Origin: UBA5158 sp040389045
Lineage (GTDB): Bacteria > Pseudomonadota > Gammaproteobacteria > DSM-16500
DNA: 64,000 nt
Assembly: GCA_040389045.1 (NCBI GenBank)
Contig: JAZKAT010000007.1
Span: 62,001 to 126,000, forward strand
Direction of reading: 5' to 3'
A program made the position numbers and the translations under genes. The first letter of the stretch is position 1. Each line of letters starts with the position of its first letter. Shown here one piece after another: positions 35,401 through 44,467 of the stretch. Below the pieces are notes generated by a model. The model did not search any database. It worked only from the letters and a program-made list of their open reading frames with translations, and was not told where the DNA came from.

Positions 35401-38144
35401 GTTGTCGTCTGGGTAATCACACTGCGACCGCCTTCTGCCGCAAAACCTTCAGCATAAAACGTCAATTGGTAAGTGGCTTTTTCAAATCGGTCCAGACGTA
35501 AGTCAAATTGCGCCTGTCCCTGATCATTGGTATGCATGTCAGTCAATGTGTCGGTAAAAACTTTGGGTGGTTTTTGTGGATCCAGTAATGGATCAATAAA
35601 GGTATAGTCAGGATATTGACTGAATTTCACCGTTTGCGGGGTTAATAAAATTTTGGCGGATATTTTGCGATCGGCGGCGGGGGCGCCATATAAATTCCAT
35701 AAACCTACGGTAGCCGTCAAATTACCTGGCGCAACCCACCCTGACAAATGCTGTTCGGATAAATGCGCGCTGATACGCATATTATCCGGCAGAAATTCTT
35801 CAACCCGTATTTGCGTTGAACCTAACAAATTAGCCGGATGATTATCTTTGACGATAAACAGATTGACAGTGTACTGACCGGTTGGCGAAGTATCGGCGGT
35901 GGCAAAATCCAGCGTTAAATAACCGGTTGCGTCCAACGTAAATTTTTCATCTTTAATCGTCATGCCGCGTGGATCAATCACTGTTGCTTCTAATGGCAAA
36001 CCGGCGGGTTGTGCCTTGGCATACATTTGCTTCACAATCATGGCGATATGGGCCGTGTCACCCGGTCGATAAATTCCCCGGTCAGAGAACACATAAGCGC
36101 TTAAGCTTTGTTGTTCCTGATCATTGTTATAGACACCGCCTATATCAAAACGAGAAAAATTTAATTGCCTATCAAAATTACCGTAAGGAATAAACGCTAC
36201 ATCATTACCTTGCTGCGCCAGATAAACGGTAGGTTCGCGTTCATCAGTGTAATCTTTCAGCGTAGGAAAATTCACATGGCCTTGTGCATCGGCGGTTTGG
36301 GTTAAAATGGGCAAGCCATTCTTGCCTAATACCGACACTAAAACATTTGCAACGGGTGAACCCTGGGTAATTGAGTCAACAAAAACATCGTGGCTGCCAT
36401 CACTATTATCTTTCACTAACAAACCCAGATCGGTAATTAAAATCAAGCGACTGGCTTTTACATCCAAGGGTATTTTCCTCTCGGGGTCCCAGCCACGGGC
36501 TTCCAGTAAAAACAAACCTTGTGGGCCACTGGTATTGCCAGCGGCGGATAAGTATTTTCCTAAATCCAAAGCACTGTATTGTGCTTTTGCGGCATCGCTA
36601 TTATCAAAGTTTTGAATTTCCGAAAAAATTTCACTGATATTATCTTGATTGAAGTGCGGATTAACAAAACGCGGATTATTAAAATCACCCTGGGTCTGGG
36701 TCAACAATTGATTCACATCCGCAGGCAACACCCGCGCAATTTGAAATTTTACCGCGGGCAAACCGCGCACCAGCACCGATAATTTTTTCTGATCATTTAA
36801 GGCAAGCAAAGCCCCTTTATGCAAAAAGCCAATTTCCTGTGGATATTCCGGGACTTTAATCACGGCGGCAAAATCATTGCTTAACACAAAATTACCAAAA
36901 CTCTTGACGCCCTTATCCAATTTAAAATAAATAAAGCGTGGCGTAACGGCGTTGAATTGATAACTGTGTAACGTAGCATAATCACGATCTGCGGGCAGCG
37001 CGTTTAAATTTAAAGGTGTAGCCAAAGCTAAAATAGCCGGTGTGATTTCGCCGGGGTTTAACCATTGGTAATTGGTTTTTGCTGCTTCGGTGGCGGTAGC
37101 GGGATAATTTTGTGGTAGTAAATAAGCGTGTAAGGATTTTGTCAACTGCGCATCGCTTACACCTACCGATGTTTCTACCGTTAACACTTGCTGGGGCTGG
37201 TCTTTGGCATTGCGGACTATGCTCGCGTTCGCTACGTTAACTTTAAAAAAACTCGCTAAGTCAGGAACAATAACTTTACCAGTGACAGCGACATTGGTTT
37301 TAGCGGTACCACTACTGGCTTTGACTCCTTTTGCGACTATCAAGGTAAAGTAACGTTCCGTATTTGTCAGCGGAAAAGGTTCCGAATGCACATAGACTAG
37401 GCGTTTATGTTCATCCGCAGTCAGCGTAAATTTAAAATGTGGCGCCCCGAAATCCAGACCGCCCTGTTTTAAGGATTGCTCCATTAACGTAATACTATTT
37501 TCCAGGCTATTCATATCTACTGGGTAATTAAACTTAAGCGTGATAATGATTTGTCTTAACTGCGCGTCAACCGGGTCTTGATAAAATTTTAATTCGCTAA
37601 TAGTCGCGGCGAAGGGGAGGGTTGTGAATGCATAATCAAGACTTTGCAGTTTGGCCGGGTCGCTAAAGACATTTTTGGCAAAATGGATTGTATAAGTCTG
37701 CCCTGCTGGCCAATCCTGGCTAGGAGAGAAAACCAGCCGGCTGTCGCTTTGCCATTCCCATTTGCCAGCCGCGGGCGGGGTCAAGGTAATGCCTTCGGTG
37801 ACGGGTTGACCTAGCATTTTTAAGGGGGCAACGGATTGGGTGGTAAAACCACTAGCGGTTTGCAACCCAAAATCCAGGGTTAACACATCGGGTACTAATT
37901 CTTTGTTATTTGGGGTGATTTGCGGAACGGAAATTTGGGCGGTGATCAGCTGGGGATGTGGGTGATTTTTATACCAGGAGTAAGTCAGCCCTGTCACTAC
38001 CGCTAGAATAACAATGGCTATGCACACTGGCGTGGACGGCTTTTTGCGGCGTAAATACAACAGCCAGGGTGGGTATTGCCATGATAGCTTGCCGAAAATG
38101 ATAGCTAGAAAGGATTGAAGGGTGGTGAGAAATTTATTTGGCAT
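32409..38144 (-). CDS. Bacterial alpha-2-macroglobulin
   Basis: A 1911-residue protein of the large bacterial alpha-2-macroglobulin family (YfhM type), a periplasmic protease trap thought to protect the envelope after outer-membrane breach. An N-terminal membrane anchor (CIAIVILAVVTGLTYSW) replaces the usual lipobox. The chain then has many macroglobulin beta-domains, a bait-like region and the thioester motif in YGCTEQLTSKALPLLAL (Cys-x-Glu-Gln), followed by the alpha/alpha toroid of the thioester domain (NGGFSYWPSE, LTRNEIVTTNYLTNLL). The thioester Cys and Gln are intact. It diverges from pbpC with 75 bases between starts, the arrangement known for this pair. No strong ribosome site is seen. 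Confidence 0.93.
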   Translation of the reverse strand: MPNKFLTTLQSFLAIIFGKLSWQYPPWLLYLRRKKPSTPVCIAIVILAVVTGLTYSWYKNHPHPQLITAQISVPQITPNNKELVPDVLTLDFGLQTASGFTTQSVAPLKMLGQPVTEGITLTPPAAGKWEWQSDSRLVFSPSQDWPAGQTYTIHFAKNVFSDPAKLQSLDYAFTTLPFAATISELKFYQDPVDAQLRQIIITLKFNYPVDMNSLENSITLMEQSLKQGGLDFGAPHFKFTLTADEHKRLVYVHSEPFPLTNTERYFTLIVAKGVKASSGTAKTNVAVTGKVIVPDLASFFKVNVANASIVRNAKDQPQQVLTVETSVGVSDAQLTKSLHAYLLPQNYPATATEAAKTNYQWLNPGEITPAILALATPLNLNALPADRDYATLHSYQFNAVTPRFIYFKLDKGVKSFGNFVLSNDFAAVIKVPEYPQEIGFLHKGALLALNDQKKLSVLVRGLPAVKFQIARVLPADVNQLLTQTQGDFNNPRFVNPHFNQDNISEIFSEIQNFDNSDAAKAQYSALDLGKYLSAAGNTSGPQGLFLLEARGWDPERKIPLDVKASRLILITDLGLLVKDNSDGSHDVFVDSITQGSPVANVLVSVLGKNGLPILTQTADAQGHVNFPTLKDYTDEREPTVYLAQQGNDVAFIPYGNFDRQLNFSRFDIGGVYNNDQEQQSLSAYVFSDRGIYRPGDTAHIAMIVKQMYAKAQPAGLPLEATVIDPRGMTIKDEKFTLDATGYLTLDFATADTSPTGQYTVNLFIVKDNHPANLLGSTQIRVEEFLPDNMRISAHLSEQHLSGWVAPGNLTATVGLWNLYGAPAADRKISAKILLTPQTVKFSQYPDYTFIDPLLDPQKPPKVFTDTLTDMHTNDQGQAQFDLRLDRFEKATYQLTFYAEGFAAEGGRSVITQTTTLVSPLAYLVGYKPDGDLSYLKQNAQHQINYIAVNPELKTQAVADLKIQLLSLHPVTTLVKKADGTYQYQSLIQSTIVNTTAFAISETGTSYTLPTQQIGDYALVVLDKNNIELSRLKFSVVGASQQPLPKNAELTIKLNKTEFMPDTDIEMQLTAPYTGAGLITIERDKVYAAQWFKADTTSSMQKIHVPKDFEGNGYVNVAFVRDWNSPEIFISPLSDSIVPFMVNHASHNIAISLDTPGVVRPGESFTINYKSDKPGKIIVFAVDEGILQAAGYQTPDPLGFFFQKRALEVSTLQTLDQILPKFIQDRELSAAGGDNGEAAALKTQNPFKRKTDLPVVYWSGIVDTDTTSRSVVYQIPDYFNGALRVMAVAVATDAVGATAKTTEVRGDFVITPNVPTFVAPGDEFEITASIANNLAGSGIDAPVIVTMSTTPALEVIGDTIQNLKISEGKEQTAHFKLRAKALLGSATVTLVANNNSKFSKMATTLSVRPTSAYATQVNSGYAASGKQSLTVDSVLYPEYRTVDAAFSPSPLILIVGLQRYLDNFPYGCTEQLTSKALPLLALANQTWYGQDTNAINAKLQQTFQTLAQRQMSNGGFSYWPSENMNASNQFASVYALHFLTDARVAGFAVPLDMLRSGMDYLKDLATQDVSSLDEARIQAYAIYVLTRNEIVTTNYLTNLLLYLNKDPAHAWQKDITSAYIAATYQLMKSVTEANRLIAYYQPQPKINVSMDFYDQNIADAQYLYLLARHFPERLTKVRDQLVMPLVSALNSGDMNTILSGYASMAFAAYAQTYAVPNGSGYALTATLNNDRQLVLPATNDIYQHVSLDEAVKKVEFSAPKDTGIFYQLTQAGFDKNPPDSVLKKGLEVAREYRDAQGKTVTSVGLGNELEVHIQIRALDNQYLNNIAIVDLLPGGFEVVRDSVKNDQVDYADAREDRVIFFASVGPDAKELVYRIKATNVGKYTVAPILASSMYDPARIARGLGGSMQVTQG

Positions 38145-38219
38145 GGCTTGTTACTCTTATTATTTTTGTAGCTGTGATATCTTACCTATGATTTTTTACG
38201 GTTATTCGACACCCTTAAT

Positions 38220-40523
38220 ATGAAGTTGATTAGCATAACCCTAGTTTCAATCCTTGTCAGCAGTGTGGCGGCATTATTTTTTTCGCCATTGCCGCCTTTG
38301 TTAAATGACCGGAGTTTTTCCCGTGCGGTTTATGCTGACCATCAGGATTTACTGCGCTTGACCTTAAGTAATGATGATAAATATCGGTTATACACCCCGC
38401 TGGCCAGTATCCCCCCGCAGCTAATTCAAGCCACTTTATTGGAAGAAGACCAATACTTTCATTGGCATTTCGGCATTAACCCCTTAGCCATGGTCAAGGC
38501 CGGATGGCAAACTTATATTCTTAAAACCCGGCGTATCGGCGCTTCGACTATTACCATGCAATTGGCGCGCATACGTTTTGGCATTAATTCAAAAACTCTA
38601 GGCGGAAAATTCTGGCAATTGGTGCGCGCTTTACAAATTGAAATGCATTACAGCAAAAACCAAATACTTGAAGCTTATTTAAATCTCGCGCCTTATGGCA
38701 ATAATATTGAAGGCGTAGGCGCAGCCAGCATTATTTATTTTGGCAAGCCGGTGAATAAATTGTCATTGCCAGAAGCACTGACTCTCAGCGTCATTCCCCA
38801 ACATCCCGCACGGCGAGTACCAGGTCAGTTACACTTAAAAGAAATCCGTAACAAATTATTTGCGCGCTGGCTGCAACACCATCCACAAGACCGTAACCAG
38901 CAAGCAGTGATTAATTTACCGTTACAAATTCAATCCGTGCGTAGCGTGCCTTTTTTAGCCCCACACTTTGTTGACGCCGTGTTAACACTGACTTCGGTTG
39001 AACAATTAAAAATTACCACTACCCTGGATTTGCGCTTACAAAAAATTGTGGAACGAGTTACTCATCAATATTTAAAACAAAAAAAGGCGTTAGGAATTTA
39101 TAACGCCGCGGTGTTATTGGTGGATACACGCAATATGAATGTGAAAGCTTTACTTGGCTCGGCGGATTTTTTCAATCACGACATCGCCGGTCAAATTAAT
39201 GGTACTGACATTAAACGCTCGCCAGGTTCTACCCTGAAGCCGTTTATTTATGGGTTGGCTTTAGACCAGGGTTTAATCCATCCCGACACCGTGTTAAAAG
39301 ATGTCCCGCATAGTTTCGGTGGTTATAATCCAGAAAATTTTGATTATGATTTTATGGGGCCGGTCAAAGCGAAAGATGCTTTAGTGTTAAGCCGAAACAT
39401 TCCGGCGATTTTTCTCGCGGATCAATTAAGCAAACCGGATTTGTATCAATTACTGGAAGCAGCTAATGTTCGTAATTTAAAACCGCAAGCTTATTATGGT
39501 TTGGCGTTAGTATTAGGCGGCGCTGAGTTGAGCATGCAGGAATTAACGAGCTTGTATGCCATGTTGGCGAATGACGGCGTTTGGCATCCCTTACGTATGC
39601 TACAAGATCAAACCGCGTTGGTCGGCAAACGTTTGTTAAGTCCAGAAGCGAGTTTTTTAGTGCTGGATATGTTGCAAAATACACCGCGGCTGGCACCTAG
39701 TTATTTGTTAACGGCAAACCAGCAATTACCGGTAGCCTGGAAAACAGGGACTTCTTCGGGTTATCGAGATGCATGGGCGATTGGTGTATTTGGGCCTTAC
39801 GTCTTAGCAGTGTGGATAGGGAATTTTGATAATAGCGGCAATGCCGCATTAGTCGGCAGAAGCGCGGCGGCGCCGTTATTATTTGATATCATTGACGCGG
39901 TTAACACCCAGACTGGACCATTGCCATTATTGAAAAAAAATCCGGCGCGGATGAATTTGTCACGGGTCGCGGTGTGCAGAGCATCGGGCATGCTGCCAAC
40001 ACGTTATTGTCAAGACACGGAGTTAACCTGGTTTATTCCGGGAAAATCACCGATAAAAACGGATACGATTTATCGAGAAGTTGCAATTAACAAGATAACT
40101 GGATTGCGCGCTTGTCACTCTACTAAAAATACCCGGTTTGAAATTTTTGAATTTTGGCCATCGGATTTGTTGAAGATTTTCAAACAAGCTGGCATTGAAC
40201 GGCGCTCTCCTCCACCCTTTGACCCTGCTTGTGTATTTGCGCAATCGAATGTAGGAATGGTTCCGCAAATTACTTCACCACAAACGGAGTTAAGTTATGT
40301 AGTACGCGCGCGTGCGCCGCAAAAAACCTTGATACCATTGAGCGCCACCGTGGATGCGGATGTGGCAAATTTGTATTGGTTTGTGAATGAAACGTATTTA
40401 GGTAAAACCCGACGTGATCAGACGCTATGGTGGAAAGCCAAACCCGGGCAGTTTGTAGTGCGGGTTGCAGATGATCATGGGCGGTCAGATGCCAGGGATT
40501 TGGTGGTTAAGGTTGAGGGTTAA
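38220..40523 (+). CDS. pbpC: Penicillin-binding protein 1C
   Basis: A 767-residue bifunctional class A PBP of the 1C type. It has an N-terminal membrane anchor (residues 1-25), a GT51 transglycosylase domain (EEDQYFHWHFGINP with catalytic Glu; RIGASTITMQLAR), then a transpeptidase with SPGSTLKPF (SxxK), SRNIPA (SxN) and KTGTSSGYRDAWAIG. The C-terminal BiPBP_C-like domain (about 680-767) is present, which marks PBP1C. It polymerises and may crosslink peptidoglycan at the outer face of the inner membrane. It diverges from the alpha-2-macroglobulin gene, its usual partner. The ATG at 38220 has no good Shine-Dalgarno; a TTTGTA/TATGAT pair with a 16-base spacer may be the promoter. Confidence 0.95.
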   Translation: MKLISITLVSILVSSVAALFFSPLPPLLNDRSFSRAVYADHQDLLRLTLSNDDKYRLYTPLASIPPQLIQATLLEEDQYFHWHFGINPLAMVKAGWQTYILKTRRIGASTITMQLARIRFGINSKTLGGKFWQLVRALQIEMHYSKNQILEAYLNLAPYGNNIEGVGAASIIYFGKPVNKLSLPEALTLSVIPQHPARRVPGQLHLKEIRNKLFARWLQHHPQDRNQQAVINLPLQIQSVRSVPFLAPHFVDAVLTLTSVEQLKITTTLDLRLQKIVERVTHQYLKQKKALGIYNAAVLLVDTRNMNVKALLGSADFFNHDIAGQINGTDIKRSPGSTLKPFIYGLALDQGLIHPDTVLKDVPHSFGGYNPENFDYDFMGPVKAKDALVLSRNIPAIFLADQLSKPDLYQLLEAANVRNLKPQAYYGLALVLGGAELSMQELTSLYAMLANDGVWHPLRMLQDQTALVGKRLLSPEASFLVLDMLQNTPRLAPSYLLTANQQLPVAWKTGTSSGYRDAWAIGVFGPYVLAVWIGNFDNSGNAALVGRSAAAPLLFDIIDAVNTQTGPLPLLKKNPARMNLSRVAVCRASGMLPTRYCQDTELTWFIPGKSPIKTDTIYREVAINKITGLRACHSTKNTRFEIFEFWPSDLLKIFKQAGIERRSPPPFDPACVFAQSNVGMVPQITSPQTELSYVVRARAPQKTLIPLSATVDADVANLYWFVNETYLGKTRRDQTLWWKAKPGQFVVRVADDHGRSDARDLVVKVEG

Positions 40524-40648
40524 CGTGCCCCCCAGATCGGGGCCGCATTGTCAGACTAGTATCATATTCAATAGAACGTCGATTTGATTCAACGGGATTA
40601 TTATTAAAAAAATCGGGATGAATTTTAAACGGTCTGTTATAACTCACT

Positions 40649-42844
40649 CTAACGTCTCAGCTCCTGGTTAGATGCTTTATTCTCATTATCGTTACTCGCA
40701 ACGGAAGGTTGATTTAACGCTACAGGTGTTGTTAAAAATCCTAAACTCATCCGTTGCGGCGAACCCGGTTGGGGTAACAAAAATTGGCGATATACTTCAG
40801 ATGGCAAAACAAGCTTGAGTTGATAAACCAGGTGTTCATCTGCAACAATGCTTTGTAAAAAATTCTTACTTAACACAGACAAAATGGCTCGCGCTGTATT
40901 CATCAGGTTTAAATGCGGTTCTCGCGCAACCCCGCTAAAAAGCAGATGCACTTTTTCCCGCGTATTAATGATAGATTCCTGTAAATAGTTTCCGGTCAAG
41001 AGCTGGACGACAACAACATGATGCTCTCGCGGCAAGCTCCTTAGTAAATTCATAAAAGTCTTAACTGAAGTAACCAATCCTCGGATAAAACTTTCTGAAA
41101 TAGGATCGACTAGCGCTTTACCGATTTCAGAGGGCAGTTTTGCTATTTCTTCCTCAGAATAATGGGTTAATTTGTTTAGCTGAATTGCAGTTTTTAGCGC
41201 TGCCAATGTTTGTGTGCTAGCCTTTTCAAGAGAACTCTGTATTTGTGCCCTATTTATCTCAACTCCGATATACTTTTCTGGTATTATTGCTACCAGGTGA
41301 GCATTTGCGGGGGCCTTAATAATTTCAGTTATTTGTCGGGCAAATTGTTCAGAGCACAATATTGGACGGATAACTCTTAATGTTTGTTTTTGTTTTTTTA
41401 ATTGTCGTTTTGACAAGCCCATTTTTATTTGTTCAATTTTTTCAGCTTCTGTTTCAATGGCGTCAAAATGTGGTGTTATCAACTTGATAACGTCTTGCTT
41501 TTCCTCAGTTGAAAAATTGCATTCTTTTCTTTCTATCGCCGTACCTAATAATTCGCACCAAATCATTTTAAAGGTAAGATACTTACCCTGATAATTCCCA
41601 CCCGCTTCTAATAAAGTAGTCCACTCTTTGGCGGTTATAGTTTTAGTAAAATCATAAAAAACGCGGATACCTACATACGATGATAATCCACTCGTACTGT
41701 CAGTACCACCTTTGCCACCTCTCATGCCACCTTCATTCAAATATCTGACTAAGATATTAAGAGCATCCACCGCATTGTAAGCATTATCTTTTTCTCGTAG
41801 TTCTTCGATAAGAGCTTGATGATAAGCTTTAGCTTCTTTGGAATGATGGAGAATACGGATTTCTTCTTCAGGTAACAATTCTCTTGGTTGTTTTTTTATG
41901 TAAGTATGACCGCGTTTTGAAGTTATTTCTAAAATTTGCGGTTGCAATGGTACTAACATATCGAATGTTAAAGGATAGGTAGTAAGACCAAGTTCAATTG
42001 CATCAATTATATCGTAAGCACCCATACCCGCAATAAGATAGGAAAAAGAATCATGCTTCAGGTAAATATTAACTATGCCTCTTACTTTAGCATGCGTTCT
42101 TCCTCGCGCCATGCGTTTTGACATTAAACGCAATTCATATCCGGGTACTTGACCCAATTCGTCAACCACTGTTTCCAATCCACTAGGATGTTTTAAAATT
42201 TGATCGAAGGCTACGTTAGCAATACAATCTTGAATATTAATTACATATCCTGAACGGTCCAAGATAAAATGGTGCAGATGAATTTTATCTTTTTCTGACG
42301 CTTCAATTCCTTTTAACCTGGCAATATGCAGGATTTTGGGTGGCAACGGTAAACTTTGATGAATTCCCAATGTAGCTCTTGACAACGCAGTCGCTTCATC
42401 AATCCTTTCTTGTTCTACTGTCTCATCTAATTGGTTTATACTCATTAACAAAATTTCGTTTTTGGTGTTAATGGTTGGCATTAATAATTCAAGATAATGG
42501 AATCTTTTTTCAAAATATTTCACAGACAGTTCGCGGGCAAGACTGACGCACACCTGCGTCAATGGATTGTTAGAAGTTTTTGGATAAGTCAACTGATAAA
42601 TATCTTTTATGCGCGTCCAACGATTAGCAAGAAAATCTACAAAAGGATCAATAGTTTTTAGATTGCTTTCTATATCAGAATTACTAAATAACTCAATTAA
42701 ATTATCCCAGGATAATTTCTCTTCCATAGTGATTAATCTATTATAGAGGTCGCCACGCGGAAAGTGGTGGATGGATCGTAGATTATTTAAGCTGTGCTGG
42801 CGAACTAAACTGCTGGTCTCGATGAGTAATTCTTTAACTTTCAT
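40649..42844 (-). CDS. Large protein of unknown function
   Basis: About 731 residues, soluble and mostly helical, with no motif that I can name. A central glycine-rich segment (YLNEGGMRGGKGGTDSTSG) interrupts the helices. A basic stretch (GLSKRQLKKQKQTLRV) lies in the second half, and the C-terminus is disordered and polar, ending in NQELRR. I chose ATG 42844 because GGGG stands upstream; the in-frame ATG at 42892 has no ribosome site. Its size, lone transcription and dibasic tail resemble the other effector-like proteins in this window. No function can be given. Confidence 0.7.
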   Translation of the reverse strand: MKVKELLIETSSLVRQHSLNNLRSIHHFPRGDLYNRLITMEEKLSWDNLIELFSNSDIESNLKTIDPFVDFLANRWTRIKDIYQLTYPKTSNNPLTQVCVSLARELSVKYFEKRFHYLELLMPTINTKNEILLMSINQLDETVEQERIDEATALSRATLGIHQSLPLPPKILHIARLKGIEASEKDKIHLHHFILDRSGYVINIQDCIANVAFDQILKHPSGLETVVDELGQVPGYELRLMSKRMARGRTHAKVRGIVNIYLKHDSFSYLIAGMGAYDIIDAIELGLTTYPLTFDMLVPLQPQILEITSKRGHTYIKKQPRELLPEEEIRILHHSKEAKAYHQALIEELREKDNAYNAVDALNILVRYLNEGGMRGGKGGTDSTSGLSSYVGIRVFYDFTKTITAKEWTTLLEAGGNYQGKYLTFKMIWCELLGTAIERKECNFSTEEKQDVIKLITPHFDAIETEAEKIEQIKMGLSKRQLKKQKQTLRVIRPILCSEQFARQITEIIKAPANAHLVAIIPEKYIGVEINRAQIQSSLEKASTQTLAALKTAIQLNKLTHYSEEEIAKLPSEIGKALVDPISESFIRGLVTSVKTFMNLLRSLPREHHVVVVQLLTGNYLQESIINTREKVHLLFSGVAREPHLNLMNTARAILSVLSKNFLQSIVADEHLVYQLKLVLPSEVYRQFLLPQPGSPQRMSLGFLTTPVALNQPSVASNDNENKASNQELRR

Positions 42845-43019
42845 TGCTGGCTTTTCCCCGTTTCTAAGTCTAATTTTGCCAAAGAATAACATTAAAAAAT
42901 TAAGAAAGGCTTAAGGATTTTAACTAATGCCTGCTACAAAAATGTACTCGGCAAATTCTTTGGCAAAACCGCTAGCGAGAATTATAATGCTTTTCTCAAC
43001 TAAACACTCAAGGCTGCTT

Positions 43020-44216
43020 ATGAAAAAGCTGGGAATTTATATTTTATTAATAAGCAGCATTTCTCCTGGTTTTGCGCAAAATGCACCCGACAACTGTGAA
43101 ACACCCGCTTCTATTGCTTGTATTTATAGCTTAACTATCCCAGTCGCTGGCTGTCCAATTAATGGAACTTCCGCCAATCCGGTAGGTGGTTCGGGCGCGA
43201 TTGCCGTAGTGGAAGCACTGGATAATGCCTCTGCGCAAAATGATTTGAATGTGTTTTCAAGTCAATTTGGTTTGCCGCTTAATAATATTACGGTGATTTA
43301 TACTCCCGCTGCGCCTTCTTCATTTCCTCTCGCTTCCGGCTGTAATAATCTGTTGCCCGTGTCATTGACGGCGCCGCGCAATTGTCAGCTAGATGCAACA
43401 CCTAACAATGACCCTTGTGATGAGCATGTCGCGGATATTGAATGGGCCCACGCCATGGCGCCTAATGCGCAAATTATTATGGTTGAAGCGCCTAGTGATA
43501 ATATTTTCGATAAGATGTATGCCGTATGTTATGCCGCTCAGGCGGTAAAAAATCAGGGTGGACATGGTATAGTTTCAATGAGTTGGAGTGTGCCGGAATT
43601 TTTAGGAGAAACCGGTTATGACTTGTATTTTCAAGGACCGACTAGTGTTATTTACGTAGGTAGCAGCGGGGATAAATCCGCGCCGGCGAATTATCCTAGC
43701 AGTTCGCCTTTTGTTATTTCTGCCGGTGGCACCAGTATTCAACGTAATGCACTGGGGAATTTTCAAAGTGAAGCGGCCTGGAGTACTAATCCTAATGTCG
43801 CTGCCGGTAATAAAAATGGTGGCAGTGGTGGACCCAGTATTTATGAAGCGCGACCTACTTATCAAAACGCAATTATGAAAATAGTAGGCACGGCGCGCGG
43901 CACACCGGATATTTCTTTCGATGCAGACCCTAGTACGGGTGTTTGTGTGTATTCCAGTTTACATACACCTAAGCCAGGTTGGTTTACGGATGGTGGTACC
44001 AGTTTAGCGGCGCCTGGATTATCAGGAATTATTAATACTGCAAATCATCAAGCAAGCTCTACCGTTGATGAACTCACTTACATTTATCAAAACGCAATAA
44101 AAAATTATCATGCTAACTGGCATGATATTTTACAAGGTAACAATGGTTTTCCGGCGATGACGGGTTATGATTTTATTACGGGATTAGGCAGTCCCAATGG
44201 ATACAATGGGAAATAA
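43020..44216 (+). CDS. Secreted S53 (sedolisin-like) serine peptidase
   Basis: About 398 residues with a signal peptide (MKKLGIYILLISSISPGFA). Sedolisin motifs are in order: DEHVADIEWAHAMAPNA has the Glu and Asp four residues apart of the catalytic pair, SSGDKSAPANYPSSSPFVIS has the oxyanion Asp, and GGTSLAAPGLSGI has the nucleophile Ser. So it should be an acid-active serine-carboxyl endopeptidase, exported. Family members usually carry a propeptide of 150-200 residues, which is missing here: the peptidase domain begins right after the signal peptide. ATG 43020 is chosen because AAGG lies seven bases upstream and a signal peptide follows; the ATG at 42927 gives neither. Confidence 0.85.
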   Translation: MKKLGIYILLISSISPGFAQNAPDNCETPASIACIYSLTIPVAGCPINGTSANPVGGSGAIAVVEALDNASAQNDLNVFSSQFGLPLNNITVIYTPAAPSSFPLASGCNNLLPVSLTAPRNCQLDATPNNDPCDEHVADIEWAHAMAPNAQIIMVEAPSDNIFDKMYAVCYAAQAVKNQGGHGIVSMSWSVPEFLGETGYDLYFQGPTSVIYVGSSGDKSAPANYPSSSPFVISAGGTSIQRNALGNFQSEAAWSTNPNVAAGNKNGGSGGPSIYEARPTYQNAIMKIVGTARGTPDISFDADPSTGVCVYSSLHTPKPGWFTDGGTSLAAPGLSGIINTANHQASSTVDELTYIYQNAIKNYHANWHDILQGNNGFPAMTGYDFITGLGSPNGYNGK

Positions 44217-44281
44217 ATGGTGTTTTGTGTCATGCCAGCATGGATGAACTGAACTTATAGTAAATTACCAGAGGATACAAC

Positions 44282-44467
44282 ATGAAAACATTACTTTTGA
44301 CCGTCGGCTTAGTCGCATTAGCCATGGGTTTACTTTGGATTGGGCAAGGCTTGGGTTACATCAAATGGCCAGCCAGCAGCTTCATGATCAGTCAAATGAA
44401 ATGGACTTATTATGGCGCCGGTCTGGCGGTCGTGGGCTTAATTATCATTTTGTTTTCACGACGCTAA
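44282..44467 (+). CDS. Small two-helix membrane protein
   Basis: A 61-residue protein with two membrane helices (TLLLTVGLVALAMGLLWIGQ and GAGLAVVGLIIILF), a loop containing GYIKWPASSFMIS, and an RR end. AGAGGA lies upstream of the ATG, and codon use looks real. Short proteins of this pattern (QGxGxxxWPxSSFM) are found in many bacteria as uncharacterised inner-membrane proteins. It overlaps the 3' end of bioA by 12 bases on the opposite strand. Role unknown. Confidence 0.8.
   Translation: MKTLLLTVGLVALAMGLLWIGQGLGYIKWPASSFMISQMKWTYYGAGLAVVGLIIILFSRR

Noticed and set aside
36307..36615. Open frames on the strand opposite the alpha-2-macroglobulin gene
   Set aside because: They lie wholly within a well-supported gene and encode no recognisable domain.
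38197..38216. GGTTATTCGACACCCT resembles one arm of the TGTCAAGTAACC repeat
   Set aside because: It has several mismatches and no second arm; chance likeness in the pbpC leader is enough.
40527..40543. GCCCC/GGGGC hairpin after pbpC
   Set aside because: A five-base stem with no U-run is too weak to call a terminator.
23532..44239. TGTCATGCCAGC shared by 23532-23543 and 44228-44239
   Set aside because: Twelve bases shared once within 64 kb is weak; the flanks differ.
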